The translations under genes were made by a program, and so were the position numbers. The notes below the pieces were generated by a model, which did not search any database, was not told the origin of the DNA, and saw nothing but the letters and a program-made list of their open reading frames with translations. From positions 1 through 56,293 of the forward strand of contig LBWG01000011.1 of the NCBI GenBank assembly GCA_000993535.1: a stretch of DNA of 56,293 nt, read 5' to 3'. Below are positions 35,026-42,496 of the stretch, piece by piece. Source of the stretch: Candidatus Uhrbacteria bacterium GW2011_GWF2_39_13. Lineage in GTDB: Bacteria > Patescibacteriota > Patescibacteriia > UBA9934 > GWF2-40-263. Position 1 is the first letter of the stretch, and each line of letters starts with the position of its first letter.

Positions 35026-35676
35026 TTATCTCGTGAGAGAAACAATCAACATATCCTCTTCAGGAAGTTCTTTGCGGGTAAACTTATATTTATTGATATC
35101 TTCTCTTCGACAACTACCCAGTGCATTACAAAAGGCGTCAACGGTACCAAAATTCTCCTTCATGAGAGGAAGAGCATGCGTCATCGGAATGATGACTCGA
35201 GGTTCAATTTGAGAAATAACCTCAGAAGCAACCACTGGGTCCATGACCCGACCACCACCAACAGGAATCATAAGAACATCCACATGTTCCAACCGTCGAA
35301 GTTCATCATCGGTTAGCACACGATCCAATGCTCCTAAGTGAGCCAAACGCATCCCTTCCGCTTCAATGCGAAAAAGAAGATTAGGAATGGGAATACCTTT
35401 TACCTCACGTTTAAGAGGAGCAGCCAGACCAAAGATAAAAATACCTTTCACTTCAAATTCACCTGGCAAATCAATTGTGTAAGGTTCTCCCATAACAGCC
35501 TCAACATTATCCGCGTCTTCTTCGTTATGAGACACCAAAACGAGTTCTGCCTGTAAGGTCCTTGGAAAACGTAAACCTGTTGTATTTTGATAAGGATCGG
35601 TAACAATATGAACATCTCCATTTGGAGTTTTTGTGACGATTTCAAAAGAAGAAAGACCATTCCATGAGATTTGCAT
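35026..35676 (-). CDS. Metallo-beta-lactamase-fold protein with degenerate metal site
   Basis: 216 residues with the layout of UPF0173-like MBL-fold proteins: MQISWNGLSSFEI start, DPYQNTTGL strand, LVLVSHNEEDADN where active enzymes have H-x-H-x-D-H, then LPGEFEVKGI and AHLGALDRVL (usual AHLGD). Only some metal ligands remain, so catalysis is doubtful. One base separates it from the coiled-coil gene; the two are translationally coupled. Confidence 0.8.
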   Translation of the reverse strand: MQISWNGLSSFEIVTKTPNGDVHIVTDPYQNTTGLRFPRTLQAELVLVSHNEEDADNVEAVMGEPYTIDLPGEFEVKGIFIFGLAAPLKREVKGIPIPNLLFRIEAEGMRLAHLGALDRVLTDDELRRLEHVDVLMIPVGGGRVMDPVVASEVISQIEPRVIIPMTHALPLMKENFGTVDAFCNALGSCRREDINKYKFTRKELPEEDMLIVSLTR

Positions 35677-35712
35677 ACGGGTAAGATAATAACATGAAAA
35701 AAAACCAACAAC

Positions 35713-35750
35713 AATAAAATAAACGGGGTATCAACCCCGTTTATTTTATT
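35713..35750 (-). terminator. Terminator of the 36423 gene
   Basis: Stem AAATAAACGGGGT/ACCCCGTTTATTT around ATCA; strong T tract on both strands. It lies at the end of the minus-strand gene 35746-36423. Confidence 0.85.
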
Positions 35751-36423
35751 CCTCTGAAAAAAGATCTTTCCAGTATTCAATCTCTTTATTGATGAGTTCC
35801 AATTCAGGATCCGGTTCTGTCACAAGAAATCCCTCACGAAAACGAGCCGCTTTCCCTTTTATTTCGGCTCGCTGGTTTTCATCACCTCCTTGCACATAAC
35901 TTTCCAATTCATCAATTGTTTTTACCATGTCCTGAGCATATTTTTTCCATTTTTTGACAAGTTCATTATATGCTTGTACCTGATCTCCTACCTGTTTTTT
36001 TAACGATTCTGCCAACTTATCTTTAGCTACGAGAATACCGTCCTCAACCTGATAGCGTTGTTTTGGATCGAGCTGTTGTGTAAATAAATCACTTGAAACA
36101 AGCTCTTCTAATGAAACATCGGCGTCCAAATGAGGTTTAATCACACCCCTGACGGTTTCATCAACATGATCTAAAACCATTTGCTTCATTTGAGCTTCCG
36201 CATTGAAATGCGTTAACTCTTCATACGCTTTACGATAAGGATATTCCTTTAATCCGATCTCATAAAAAACTTTTTTAATAAAATCCTCATCGAGATTTTC
36301 ATTTTGCAGCAGTTCCTCATAAGCCTTTTGCGCTTCATCTTTAACCTCCTGAGGAAGCGTGGGCACAAAATGTCTAATGGCAAAATGAAATTCATCCAGC
36401 ATGGCCTTGTGTGGGTGGGACAT
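35746..36423 (-). CDS. Unknown soluble helical protein
   Basis: 225 residues starting MSHPHKAMLDEF, almost entirely helical and charged (Lys/Glu-rich). The ATG at 36423 is preferred: a longer frame upstream would run through structured element copy 3, which ends 9 nt before this ATG. No Shine-Dalgarno is visible between element and start. The element therefore forms the whole proximal 5' leader. Confidence 0.65.
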   Translation of the reverse strand: MSHPHKAMLDEFHFAIRHFVPTLPQEVKDEAQKAYEELLQNENLDEDFIKKVFYEIGLKEYPYRKAYEELTHFNAEAQMKQMVLDHVDETVRGVIKPHLDADVSLEELVSSDLFTQQLDPKQRYQVEDGILVAKDKLAESLKKQVGDQVQAYNELVKKWKKYAQDMVKTIDELESYVQGGDENQRAEIKGKAARFREGFLVTEPDPELELINKEIEYWKDLFSEE

Positions 36424-36431
36424 AACGTTTT

Positions 36432-36562
36432 GGAGATCTCTGCAAAACTCGCGATCTTGCGGCTTACGGGCACCCAGGCATCGCTTCAACGTCCGTTTTG
36501 GGACGTTTTCAGCGACTGCCAGCCCGTGCACCGCAATCTCATCGAGTTTTGCAAAGATCTCT
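36432..36562 (-). mobile_element. Structured palindromic element, copy 3 (variant, reverse orientation)
   Basis: Read on the minus strand it has the family core: AAAACTCG-ATGAGA-TTGCGG-TGC-ACGGGC ... GCCCGT-AAG-CCGCAA-GATCG-CGAGTTTT, with about 20 bp of outer stem (one C-A mismatch, one G-T). The tip differs from copies 1 and 2: one long hairpin (GGCA, TCGCT, ACGTCC stems) replaces their two. No flanking direct repeat is visible. It sits directly upstream of the gene at 36423. Confidence 0.75.
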
Positions 36563-36645
36563 TTAATAAAAAGATAGCTTTAATCGTTATTTAAATAAAT
36601 CGTCTTTATCCTATCAATAAACCAAATAATGGTCTAATAAAAAAA

Positions 36646-36683
36646 CACCGTAACCAATGTTGATTTCAACATAAATTACGGTG
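36646..36683 (-). terminator. Terminator of the 37824 gene
   Basis: Stem CACCGTAA/TTACGGTG with inner ATGTTGA-TTT-CAACAT hairpin, then a run of seven or more T on the minus strand. Confidence 0.85.
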
Positions 36684-36708
36684 CAATAAGTCACAAGAAC
36701 TAAGACAC

Positions 36709-37824
36709 TTACATACGAACGTACGCAAACCCATCTTCACTGCCAAACCTGTAATCAGGGATATCGTCGAAAGCATCAAGCCCACTAAACTCAGGTATAG
36801 AAACACCCCTGCGAACAATTGAGAGAAAGCTCGGATTGCCGCAAGAATCTTCGATGGATTCGTGCATGATAGCAATACTGGAAATTCCCATAGCCTTGAA
36901 TTCCTCATCCGAGTATTGATCGCGGATAAGGCAGGCGATCTGCGGATTCGGGATTGTGAGGTTCATCTCACTCGCCTTCTGACGGATGTTTTTGGTGATA
37001 CAATCGCTGCCTGGAAAAAGTATACTCTTCAGAATGGCGATTTCGTAGGTACCACTCATCGAGTTGAATTCCTTGGAACGAAGAAGGTATCTTGCCCAAT
37101 CGCTCACACAGAAGCCCTTCTTCTCCAGACGCTTGATCCATGCTTTGCCACTGGTCCCATTGGAGGTGACGGTGAGATAGATCACACCATCAACTTCGCG
37201 CCAACGTTTTTTGATCGGCTCAGGAACAACGAGCACTGCCACGCGACTCTGGTCGTACCAATCTTCGTAGAAGCTCTGGTAACCCCATTCCCACGCATTG
37301 CCGTTCCAGTACAAGTAACGAACGTACAGGTTATTATTTGAACCGCGATAAATCGTTCCCAAGAAGGAAGTAAAAAGGTTGTTCCCATTCTCATTGATTT
37401 TCCAATCTTCCGGAATTATCTCTGGATGAGCGAGGAGGTAATCCAGAACGCATGCGTTCAAAACCGAAATCTTTTCACTCTGAAGCTCTGTAAGGAGCTT
37501 GTTTCCTTTTATTCTCTTGCCGTTATTATGACTTGGCGAAAAGTGGAGTCCGAGCTTGGATGGATCAAGCTCGAGTATGCCGTGACCTTCATGGCTCTCA
37601 ATCTTCCATCCTCTCTGCTTCCACTCTTTAGGTAAACAATCGGACACAAGATTAACGAGATGCCTGATCTGGATGTTCCCCGTGCCACGGACGAGATGCA
37701 GAACTTCCGCAAGCAAATCACCTTGACCAAGCTTGTTTACATCTGCCTCGGTCCAGTTATTGCGAGCGAAGGCTATCTCGAGGTGGTGACCCAATCCCTG
37801 ACCCATCTTGAACTGGTCATTCAT
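36709..37824 (-). CDS. Unknown protein
   Basis: 371 residues starting MNDQFKMGQGLGHHLEIAFARNNW. ATG fixed by AAGGAG 8 nt upstream; longer frames upstream lack support. It looks like two parts: an N-terminal helical region (about 1-110) including LGQGDLLAEVLHLVRG, and a mixed region with many aromatic residues. I do not recognise a family. Its leader of about 300 nt contains structured element copy 2 in the opposite orientation. Confidence 0.65.
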   Translation of the reverse strand: MNDQFKMGQGLGHHLEIAFARNNWTEADVNKLGQGDLLAEVLHLVRGTGNIQIRHLVNLVSDCLPKEWKQRGWKIESHEGHGILELDPSKLGLHFSPSHNNGKRIKGNKLLTELQSEKISVLNACVLDYLLAHPEIIPEDWKINENGNNLFTSFLGTIYRGSNNNLYVRYLYWNGNAWEWGYQSFYEDWYDQSRVAVLVVPEPIKKRWREVDGVIYLTVTSNGTSGKAWIKRLEKKGFCVSDWARYLLRSKEFNSMSGTYEIAILKSILFPGSDCITKNIRQKASEMNLTIPNPQIACLIRDQYSDEEFKAMGISSIAIMHESIEDSCGNPSFLSIVRRGVSIPEFSGLDAFDDIPDYRFGSEDGFAYVRM

Positions 37825-37928
37825 GACGTGTTCTCCTTGGTTGTGCGACATGTTCCTATGAACTCGTCGCGCCAAAATGCCAGAGGGTTTCTGAAAAAAT
37901 CAGATTTACCGTAGCAAGAAACTGCCCT

Positions 37929-37936
37929 GTTTAGAG
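37929..37936 (+). repeat. Target-site-like direct repeat of element copy 2
   Basis: GTTTAGAG at 37929-37936 is repeated exactly at 38097-38104, bracketing a 160-bp body. Confidence 0.7.
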
Positions 37937-38096
37937 GTTGCCCCAAAACTCGATGAGATCAACTTGAACGGGCTGCCCGCCCGACCGTCGAACGTTCGTT
38001 CGGGCGGGTCGAGCTCCGAGAACCCTATTCAAAATAGGGAGAGTGCGGTCGACGGGCGCCCGTGAAAGTTGAGATCGCGAGTTTTGGGACAGCCTC
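37937..38096 (+). mobile_element. Structured palindromic element, copy 2 (160 bp)
   Basis: Outer stem 37934-37952 with 38078-38096 (19 pairs, one G-T, one mismatch). Loop ATGAGA/GATCG, stem TCAACTT/AAGTTGA, tandem GA/GA, stem ACGGGC/GCCCGT, and the same two apical hairpins as copy 1. From 37966 to about 38042 it differs from copy 1 by two substitutions and one loop change, whereas the stems below differ strongly but remain paired. Flanked by an 8-bp direct repeat. It lies between the divergent 37824 gene and the rpsA-like gene; 37825-38322 otherwise holds only promoters. Confidence 0.85.
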
Positions 38097-38140
38097 GTTT
38101 AGAGCGTCTTTTTGCTAGGGTAGATCAATCAAAGACCTGC

Positions 38141-38169
38141 TATTAAACCACAAAAGGTGGTTTTGTCAA
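38141..38169 (-). promoter_or_regulatory. Promoter of the 37824 gene with a palindromic spacer
   Basis: Minus strand: TTGACA (38164-38169), 17 bp, TTAATA (38141-38146). The spacer contains the inverted repeat AACCAC-CTTTTG-TGGTT type (AAACCAC-AAAA-GGTGGTTT on the plus strand), a likely operator. Confidence 0.6.
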
Positions 38170-38218
38170 TCATTTGAACATTTTCACACATTCTAAAAGA
38201 GATCTCTATTCATCCGCG

Positions 38219-38247
38219 TTGACAAACAAGACTCATCCTTCTACACT
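38219..38247 (+). promoter_or_regulatory. Promoter of the rpsA-like gene
   Basis: TTGACA (38219-38224), 17 bp, TACACT (38242-38247). The 5' leader of about 70 nt includes a G/C-rich segment (38274-38312) able to form small hairpins such as GGC-CGTCT-GCC, unusual in this A/T-rich leader context. Confidence 0.7.
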
Positions 38248-38322
38248 CTTTCTGTCATTAATTCACTTAATTCCGCGTGGATCCCCGGGCTTGGGCTCGG
38301 CCGTCTGCCGGCGTATTTTTAT

Positions 38323-39486
38323 ATGACACAGCCAATTTCGTCGTTTGAACAGCTTCTTCAGGAGGGAAATTATCTTAATCTTCCGCAAATAGGAGACGTT
38401 GTAACGGGAGTCGTGATCGGAAACGGTCGACGGGAAATTCGTATCGATATCGGAGGTATTTCCACAGGTGTCGTTCGTGGAAAAGAACTTTTTAATGAAT
38501 CTTCTGAATACGCAAACCTCGAACCAGGAACACAGGTTGAAGCAACTGTCATGGAACGAGAAAACGAAAACGGAGAAATGGAACTCTCCTTCCGTTTTGC
38601 TGGACAGCAAAAAGCGTGGGAGGAGATCCGTAGTCTGTTTACTACCGGTGAAACCATTGAAACCAAAATTTTGGAAGCCAACAAAGGAGGTCTTATTGTA
38701 CGGGTCAACACCGTCAATGGATTCCTTCCTGTTTCTCAACTTTCTCCAGAACACTACCCACGTGTCAGCGGCGGAGATAAGAACAAAATTCTTGAAAAAC
38801 TAAAAAGTTACGTTGGATCCAAAATGAAAGTGCGTGTCTTGGATGTAAATGAACCAGATGAAAAACTGATTGTTTCAGAAAAAGCGGTTTGGGAAGATCA
38901 GCAAAAAAATGTGCTCTCTCAATATAAAATAGGTGATACTGTCGAGGGTGAAGTTACTGCTCTTGCGGATTTTGGAGCGTTTATTAAATTTGAAGCGCTC
39001 GAAGGACTTGTTCACATCTCAGAAATTGCTTGGCAACGAATTGATCATCCACGCGATTTACTTAAAATAGGACAAACTGTCAAAGCAGAAATTATCGGAA
39101 TTGAAGGAAGTAAGATCTTTCTTTCCATGAAAAAACTCGTGTGTGATCCATGGCATAACGTGACTGAACGTTATAAAATTGGAGATACCGTAGAAGGAAC
39201 CGTGTTAAAAGTGAATCCTTTTGGACTCTTTGTTGAATTAGACGAGCAAATTCATGGACTTGCCCACGTCTCAGAGCTTTCTGATAAACCAGTAACCGAT
39301 GTCAATGAATACGCACAGGAAGGTCAACGCATGAAATTCAAAATCGTCTCCATTGAACCAGACGAACATCGTCTTGGACTCTCAATAAAAGCTCTCACTC
39401 AAAAAGAGGAAACAAAAACAGAAGAAAAAACTGAATCTACGGAAATGAAAGAGGAAACAACTCCATCAGAATCTGCTACGGTCTAA
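38323..39486 (+). CDS. rpsA: Ribosomal protein bS1-like, four S1 domains
   Basis: 387 residues with four S1 RNA-binding repeats at about 23-95, 108-190, 205-275 and 290-362; repeats 3 and 4 are the most typical (IGDTVEGEVTALADFGAFIKF, IGDTVEGTVLKVNPFGLFVEL). E. coli S1 has six repeats, Gram-positive and reduced genomes often four. A Glu/Thr-rich tail follows. It helps bring mRNA to the 30S subunit. Many genes here lack Shine-Dalgarno sites, so S1-like function or leaderless initiation would matter. Confidence 0.88.
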   Translation: MTQPISSFEQLLQEGNYLNLPQIGDVVTGVVIGNGRREIRIDIGGISTGVVRGKELFNESSEYANLEPGTQVEATVMERENENGEMELSFRFAGQQKAWEEIRSLFTTGETIETKILEANKGGLIVRVNTVNGFLPVSQLSPEHYPRVSGGDKNKILEKLKSYVGSKMKVRVLDVNEPDEKLIVSEKAVWEDQQKNVLSQYKIGDTVEGEVTALADFGAFIKFEALEGLVHISEIAWQRIDHPRDLLKIGQTVKAEIIGIEGSKIFLSMKKLVCDPWHNVTERYKIGDTVEGTVLKVNPFGLFVELDEQIHGLAHVSELSDKPVTDVNEYAQEGQRMKFKIVSIEPDEHRLGLSIKALTQKEETKTEEKTESTEMKEETTPSESATV

Positions 39487-39498
39487 GTTAGAAGAATA

Positions 39499-39527
39499 AA
39501 CGCCGATCCTTTCATTAGGTCGGCGTT
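39499..39527 (+). terminator. Hairpin after the rpsA-like gene
   Basis: Stem AACGCCGA/TCGGCGTT with one extra pair. No U tract follows, so termination is less certain. Confidence 0.45.
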
Positions 39528-39577
39528 CGTGTATTAGAGATCTCATTAGAATCAAGATTTCACTCATTATCGTTCTT

Positions 39578-41395
39578 ATGAAACCACTTTCAAAAAATAT
39601 TATTTTTGCTCTGATTGCTGTTTTGCTTATCTCAGCGATCTTTTCAGGATACACTCTTCAATCTGAAAAACCTGAAGAAATAAGCATGGCTGCATTGGTT
39701 GATGAAATTCAATCAGGAACTATAAAGGAAATAACGATTGAGGGATCCGACGTGTCTATTAGTCTTGAAGATGGGAAAAAACAAAAAACAAAAAAAGAAG
39801 CTTCCGTTTCTCTTTCAGAAGTATTGATTGATTACGGGGTTAATCCAGAACAACTCAAAGCAGCAGATATTACGGTAAAGGATCGTAGTACACGCTCCTA
39901 TATTTTGGGAGTGATCCTTCCCTCTTTGCTCCCTCTCTTTCTGCTTATTTTCGTCTTCTGGTTCATGTTGCGCCAAATGCAAGGAGCCAACAACAAAGCC
40001 ATGTCTTTTGGCATGAGCAATGCCCGTGAAATCAAAGACACAAAACAAAAAGTAACCTTTGTTGATGTGGCCGGTGATAAAGAGGCAAAAGAAGAGCTTG
40101 CAGAAATTGTAGATTTTCTAAAAAATCCTAAAAAATTCTCAGATCTTGGAGCCAAGCTCCCTAAAGGCGTTTTGCTTATGGGACGTCCTGGTACGGGAAA
40201 AACATTGCTCGCGCGTGCGGTTGCTGGAGAAGCAGGTGTCCCCTTCTTTCACTTGAGTGGTTCAGAATTTGTTGAAATGTTTGTGGGAGTAGGAGCAAGT
40301 CGTGTACGAGACCTTTTCAATCGAGCAAAAAAATCCGCACCTTGTATTGTCTTTATTGATGAAATTGACGCCGTAGGTCGTCAACGCGGAGCAGGATTAG
40401 GCGGAAGTCATGATGAACGTGAGCAAACATTAAACCAAATTCTTGTTGAAATGGATGGTTTTGATCCCAACATCGGAGTCATCGTGATGGCGGCTACCAA
40501 CCGTCCAGATGTGCTTGATCCAGCTCTATTGCGTCCTGGTCGTTTTGACCGACGAGTTATTCTTGATTTGCCAGACATTAATGATCGAGAAGCTATTCTT
40601 CAAATTCATGCAAAAAACAAACCACTAGATCCAGATGTAAACCTACGACGAGTGGCAGAACGCACTCCAGGATTTTCTGGAGCTGACCTCATGAATCTCT
40701 TAAATGAATCTGCTATTCGTGCGGCAAGACGCAATGATTCAAAAGTCCTACAAGAAGACGTGCTTGATTCAATCGAAAAAGTTCTTTTAGGACCTGAACG
40801 AAAAAGTTTCATCATGAACAAAGAAGAAAAGAAAATCACAGCCTATCACGAAGCAGGACATGCACTCATTGCCCATCTGCTTCCAAACAGTGATCCTGTC
40901 CACAAAGTTTCCATCATTTCTCGAGGATCTGCCGGAGGGTATACCTTAAAACTCCCTTCAGAAGACCGACGCCTGCACAAACGAGGAGAATTTATTGATG
41001 ATATGGCGGTGATGCTTGGAGGATTTATCTCAGAAAAAGAAACGTTCGGGGACGTGACCACAGGCGCCTCTGATGATCTTCGCAAATGTACAGGACTCGC
41101 ACGTGAACTTGTAACGCGATATGGCATGAGCGAAACATTAGGACCACGCGTATTTGGAGATCATCAAGAAATGGTGTTCTTAGGAAAAGAAATTCACGAA
41201 CAAAGAAACTACTCAGAAAAAACAGCGGAAGCAATTGATGCAGAAGTGGAAAAACTCGTGAATAGCGCCATGCAAACCGCTCGTGATATAATTCGAAAAG
41301 AAAAACTCTCTCTTGATAAAATTGCAAAAAAACTTCTCGAAGAGGAAACGATTGAAAAAGAAGCCTTTGAAGCACTCCTAGCAAAAACAACATAA
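39578..41395 (+). CDS. ftsH: ATP-dependent zinc metalloprotease FtsH
   Basis: Membrane-bound AAA+ protease for quality control. 605 residues: membrane helices at about 8-24 and 110-131, AAA domain with Walker A GRPGTGKT at 202-209, Walker [10 protein letters not shown], second region of homology ending RPGRFDRR, and zinc site HEAGH at 424-428. All catalytic features intact. Confidence 0.97.
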   Translation: MKPLSKNIIFALIAVLLISAIFSGYTLQSEKPEEISMAALVDEIQSGTIKEITIEGSDVSISLEDGKKQKTKKEASVSLSEVLIDYGVNPEQLKAADITVKDRSTRSYILGVILPSLLPLFLLIFVFWFMLRQMQGANNKAMSFGMSNAREIKDTKQKVTFVDVAGDKEAKEELAEIVDFLKNPKKFSDLGAKLPKGVLLMGRPGTGKTLLARAVAGEAGVPFFHLSGSEFVEMFVGVGASRVRDLFNRAKKSAPCIVFIDEIDAVGRQRGAGLGGSHDEREQTLNQILVEMDGFDPNIGVIVMAATNRPDVLDPALLRPGRFDRRVILDLPDINDREAILQIHAKNKPLDPDVNLRRVAERTPGFSGADLMNLLNESAIRAARRNDSKVLQEDVLDSIEKVLLGPERKSFIMNKEEKKITAYHEAGHALIAHLLPNSDPVHKVSIISRGSAGGYTLKLPSEDRRLHKRGEFIDDMAVMLGGFISEKETFGDVTTGASDDLRKCTGLARELVTRYGMSETLGPRVFGDHQEMVFLGKEIHEQRNYSEKTAEAIDAEVEKLVNSAMQTARDIIRKEKLSLDKIAKKLLEEETIEKEAFEALLAKTT

Positions 41396-41398
41396 GAG

Positions 41399-41421
41399 AA
41401 AAATCTTTCAGAAAGATTTTT
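41399..41421 (+). terminator. Terminator after ftsH
   Basis: Stem AAAAATCTTT/AAAGATTTTT, CAG loop. The next gene follows closely, so it may act as an attenuator. Confidence 0.6.
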
Positions 41422-41433
41422 AAAGAGGATATT

Positions 41434-42447
41434 ATGAAAAAAAAATCCACAATGCTTTATCGCCCATTATTCCGTGAAGCTTGGCTTCTCACATGGCAAC
41501 GAAAAAGCTTGTGGATTTTTGGTATCTTTGCAGCTCTTATTTCAACTGGCGGTGTTATCGACACGGTAGGGGCTACGCTACAAAAAGTTGAACGCACAGA
41601 ATCGCTCCTGCATCAGCTCATGGATCATTCTTTTATTGGCTATCCCCTCGCTTCAGAATATATTCAACAACTGACCCTTTTGGGAACGCACCGTGTTGGT
41701 TTAATTCTATGTGTGATCACGATAAGTGTCGTGGCTCTTTTGATTATTTCTATTCTTTCACAAGGAGCTCTTCTTTTAGGAATTGGTTCCAAAGAACCCC
41801 AAGAACCTTATAGACTCAGACGCCTTGCTGGCAACCATTTCTGGTCACTGTTTATTGTTGGAATACTCAATAAAATTCTCATGAGTATTCTTACTCTCCT
41901 TATGATTCTTCCTTTGTGGTTGATCGCCGTATCAGGATCAACCATTGATGCCATACTCTTTTTTATCCTGATGTTAGTCTTTATTCCAATCTCAGTGATA
42001 ATAAACATCGTATACATGTTTACCATGATTCATATCGTGGAAAAAAATGCTCATCTATTGGATGCGATCCATCTTGGTTTCCAACTCTTTAAAAAACAAT
42101 GGGTTGCAACCATTGAATACGGTCTCATCCTCTTTTTCTTGGTGTTTGCGGCGGGTCTTGCCCTGTTATTTGCCTCAAGTTTACTTTTTATTCCTTATAC
42201 ACTTCTTTCTCCTATTGTATTATTAACAGGATCAACCGCGTTATTTATCACCATGAATGTTCTTTTTGCTTTTTTAATTTTCGTTGTCATCCTTGTATTT
42301 GGAGGAGTGTCTGTTACCTTCCAATACAGCGCTTGGTATGTCTTCTATAAACGAGGACAACACAAAATCCATGGGAAAAAACTATTTTCTAAAATTCTTC
42401 GATGGGTACAGGAAACCTTCCCACAAAAAAAGAGCGTGCAAGTTTGA
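41434..42447 (+). CDS. Unknown polytopic membrane protein
   Basis: 337 residues with about six hydrophobic segments (near 28-45, 90-110, 135-160, 170-195, 230-260, 270-300). Starts MKKKSTMLYRPLFREAW behind an AGAGGA Shine-Dalgarno. The architecture resembles DUF4013/glycerophosphoryl-diester-phosphodiesterase-type membrane domains, but I cannot assign a function. Confidence 0.75.
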   Translation: MKKKSTMLYRPLFREAWLLTWQRKSLWIFGIFAALISTGGVIDTVGATLQKVERTESLLHQLMDHSFIGYPLASEYIQQLTLLGTHRVGLILCVITISVVALLIISILSQGALLLGIGSKEPQEPYRLRRLAGNHFWSLFIVGILNKILMSILTLLMILPLWLIAVSGSTIDAILFFILMLVFIPISVIINIVYMFTMIHIVEKNAHLLDAIHLGFQLFKKQWVATIEYGLILFFLVFAAGLALLFASSLLFIPYTLLSPIVLLTGSTALFITMNVLFAFLIFVVILVFGGVSVTFQYSAWYVFYKRGQHKIHGKKLFSKILRWVQETFPQKKSVQV

Positions 42448-42458
42448 TGATTCCTGGT

Positions 42459-42490
42459 AAACTAGAGGAAAGAATTTCCTCTAGTTTTTT
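42459..42490 (+). terminator. Terminator immediately upstream of the pilB-type start
   Basis: 13-bp perfect stem AAACTAGAGGAAA/TTTCCTCTAGTTT plus T tract, ending 6 nt before the next ATG. Confidence 0.85.
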
Positions 42491-42496
42491 GTTGCT

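Noticed and set aside
36432-36562. Direct repeat AGATCTCT flanking copy 3 as a target duplication
   Set aside because: AGATCT is itself a palindrome inside the outer stem, so the apparent repeat is a by-product of the inverted arms.
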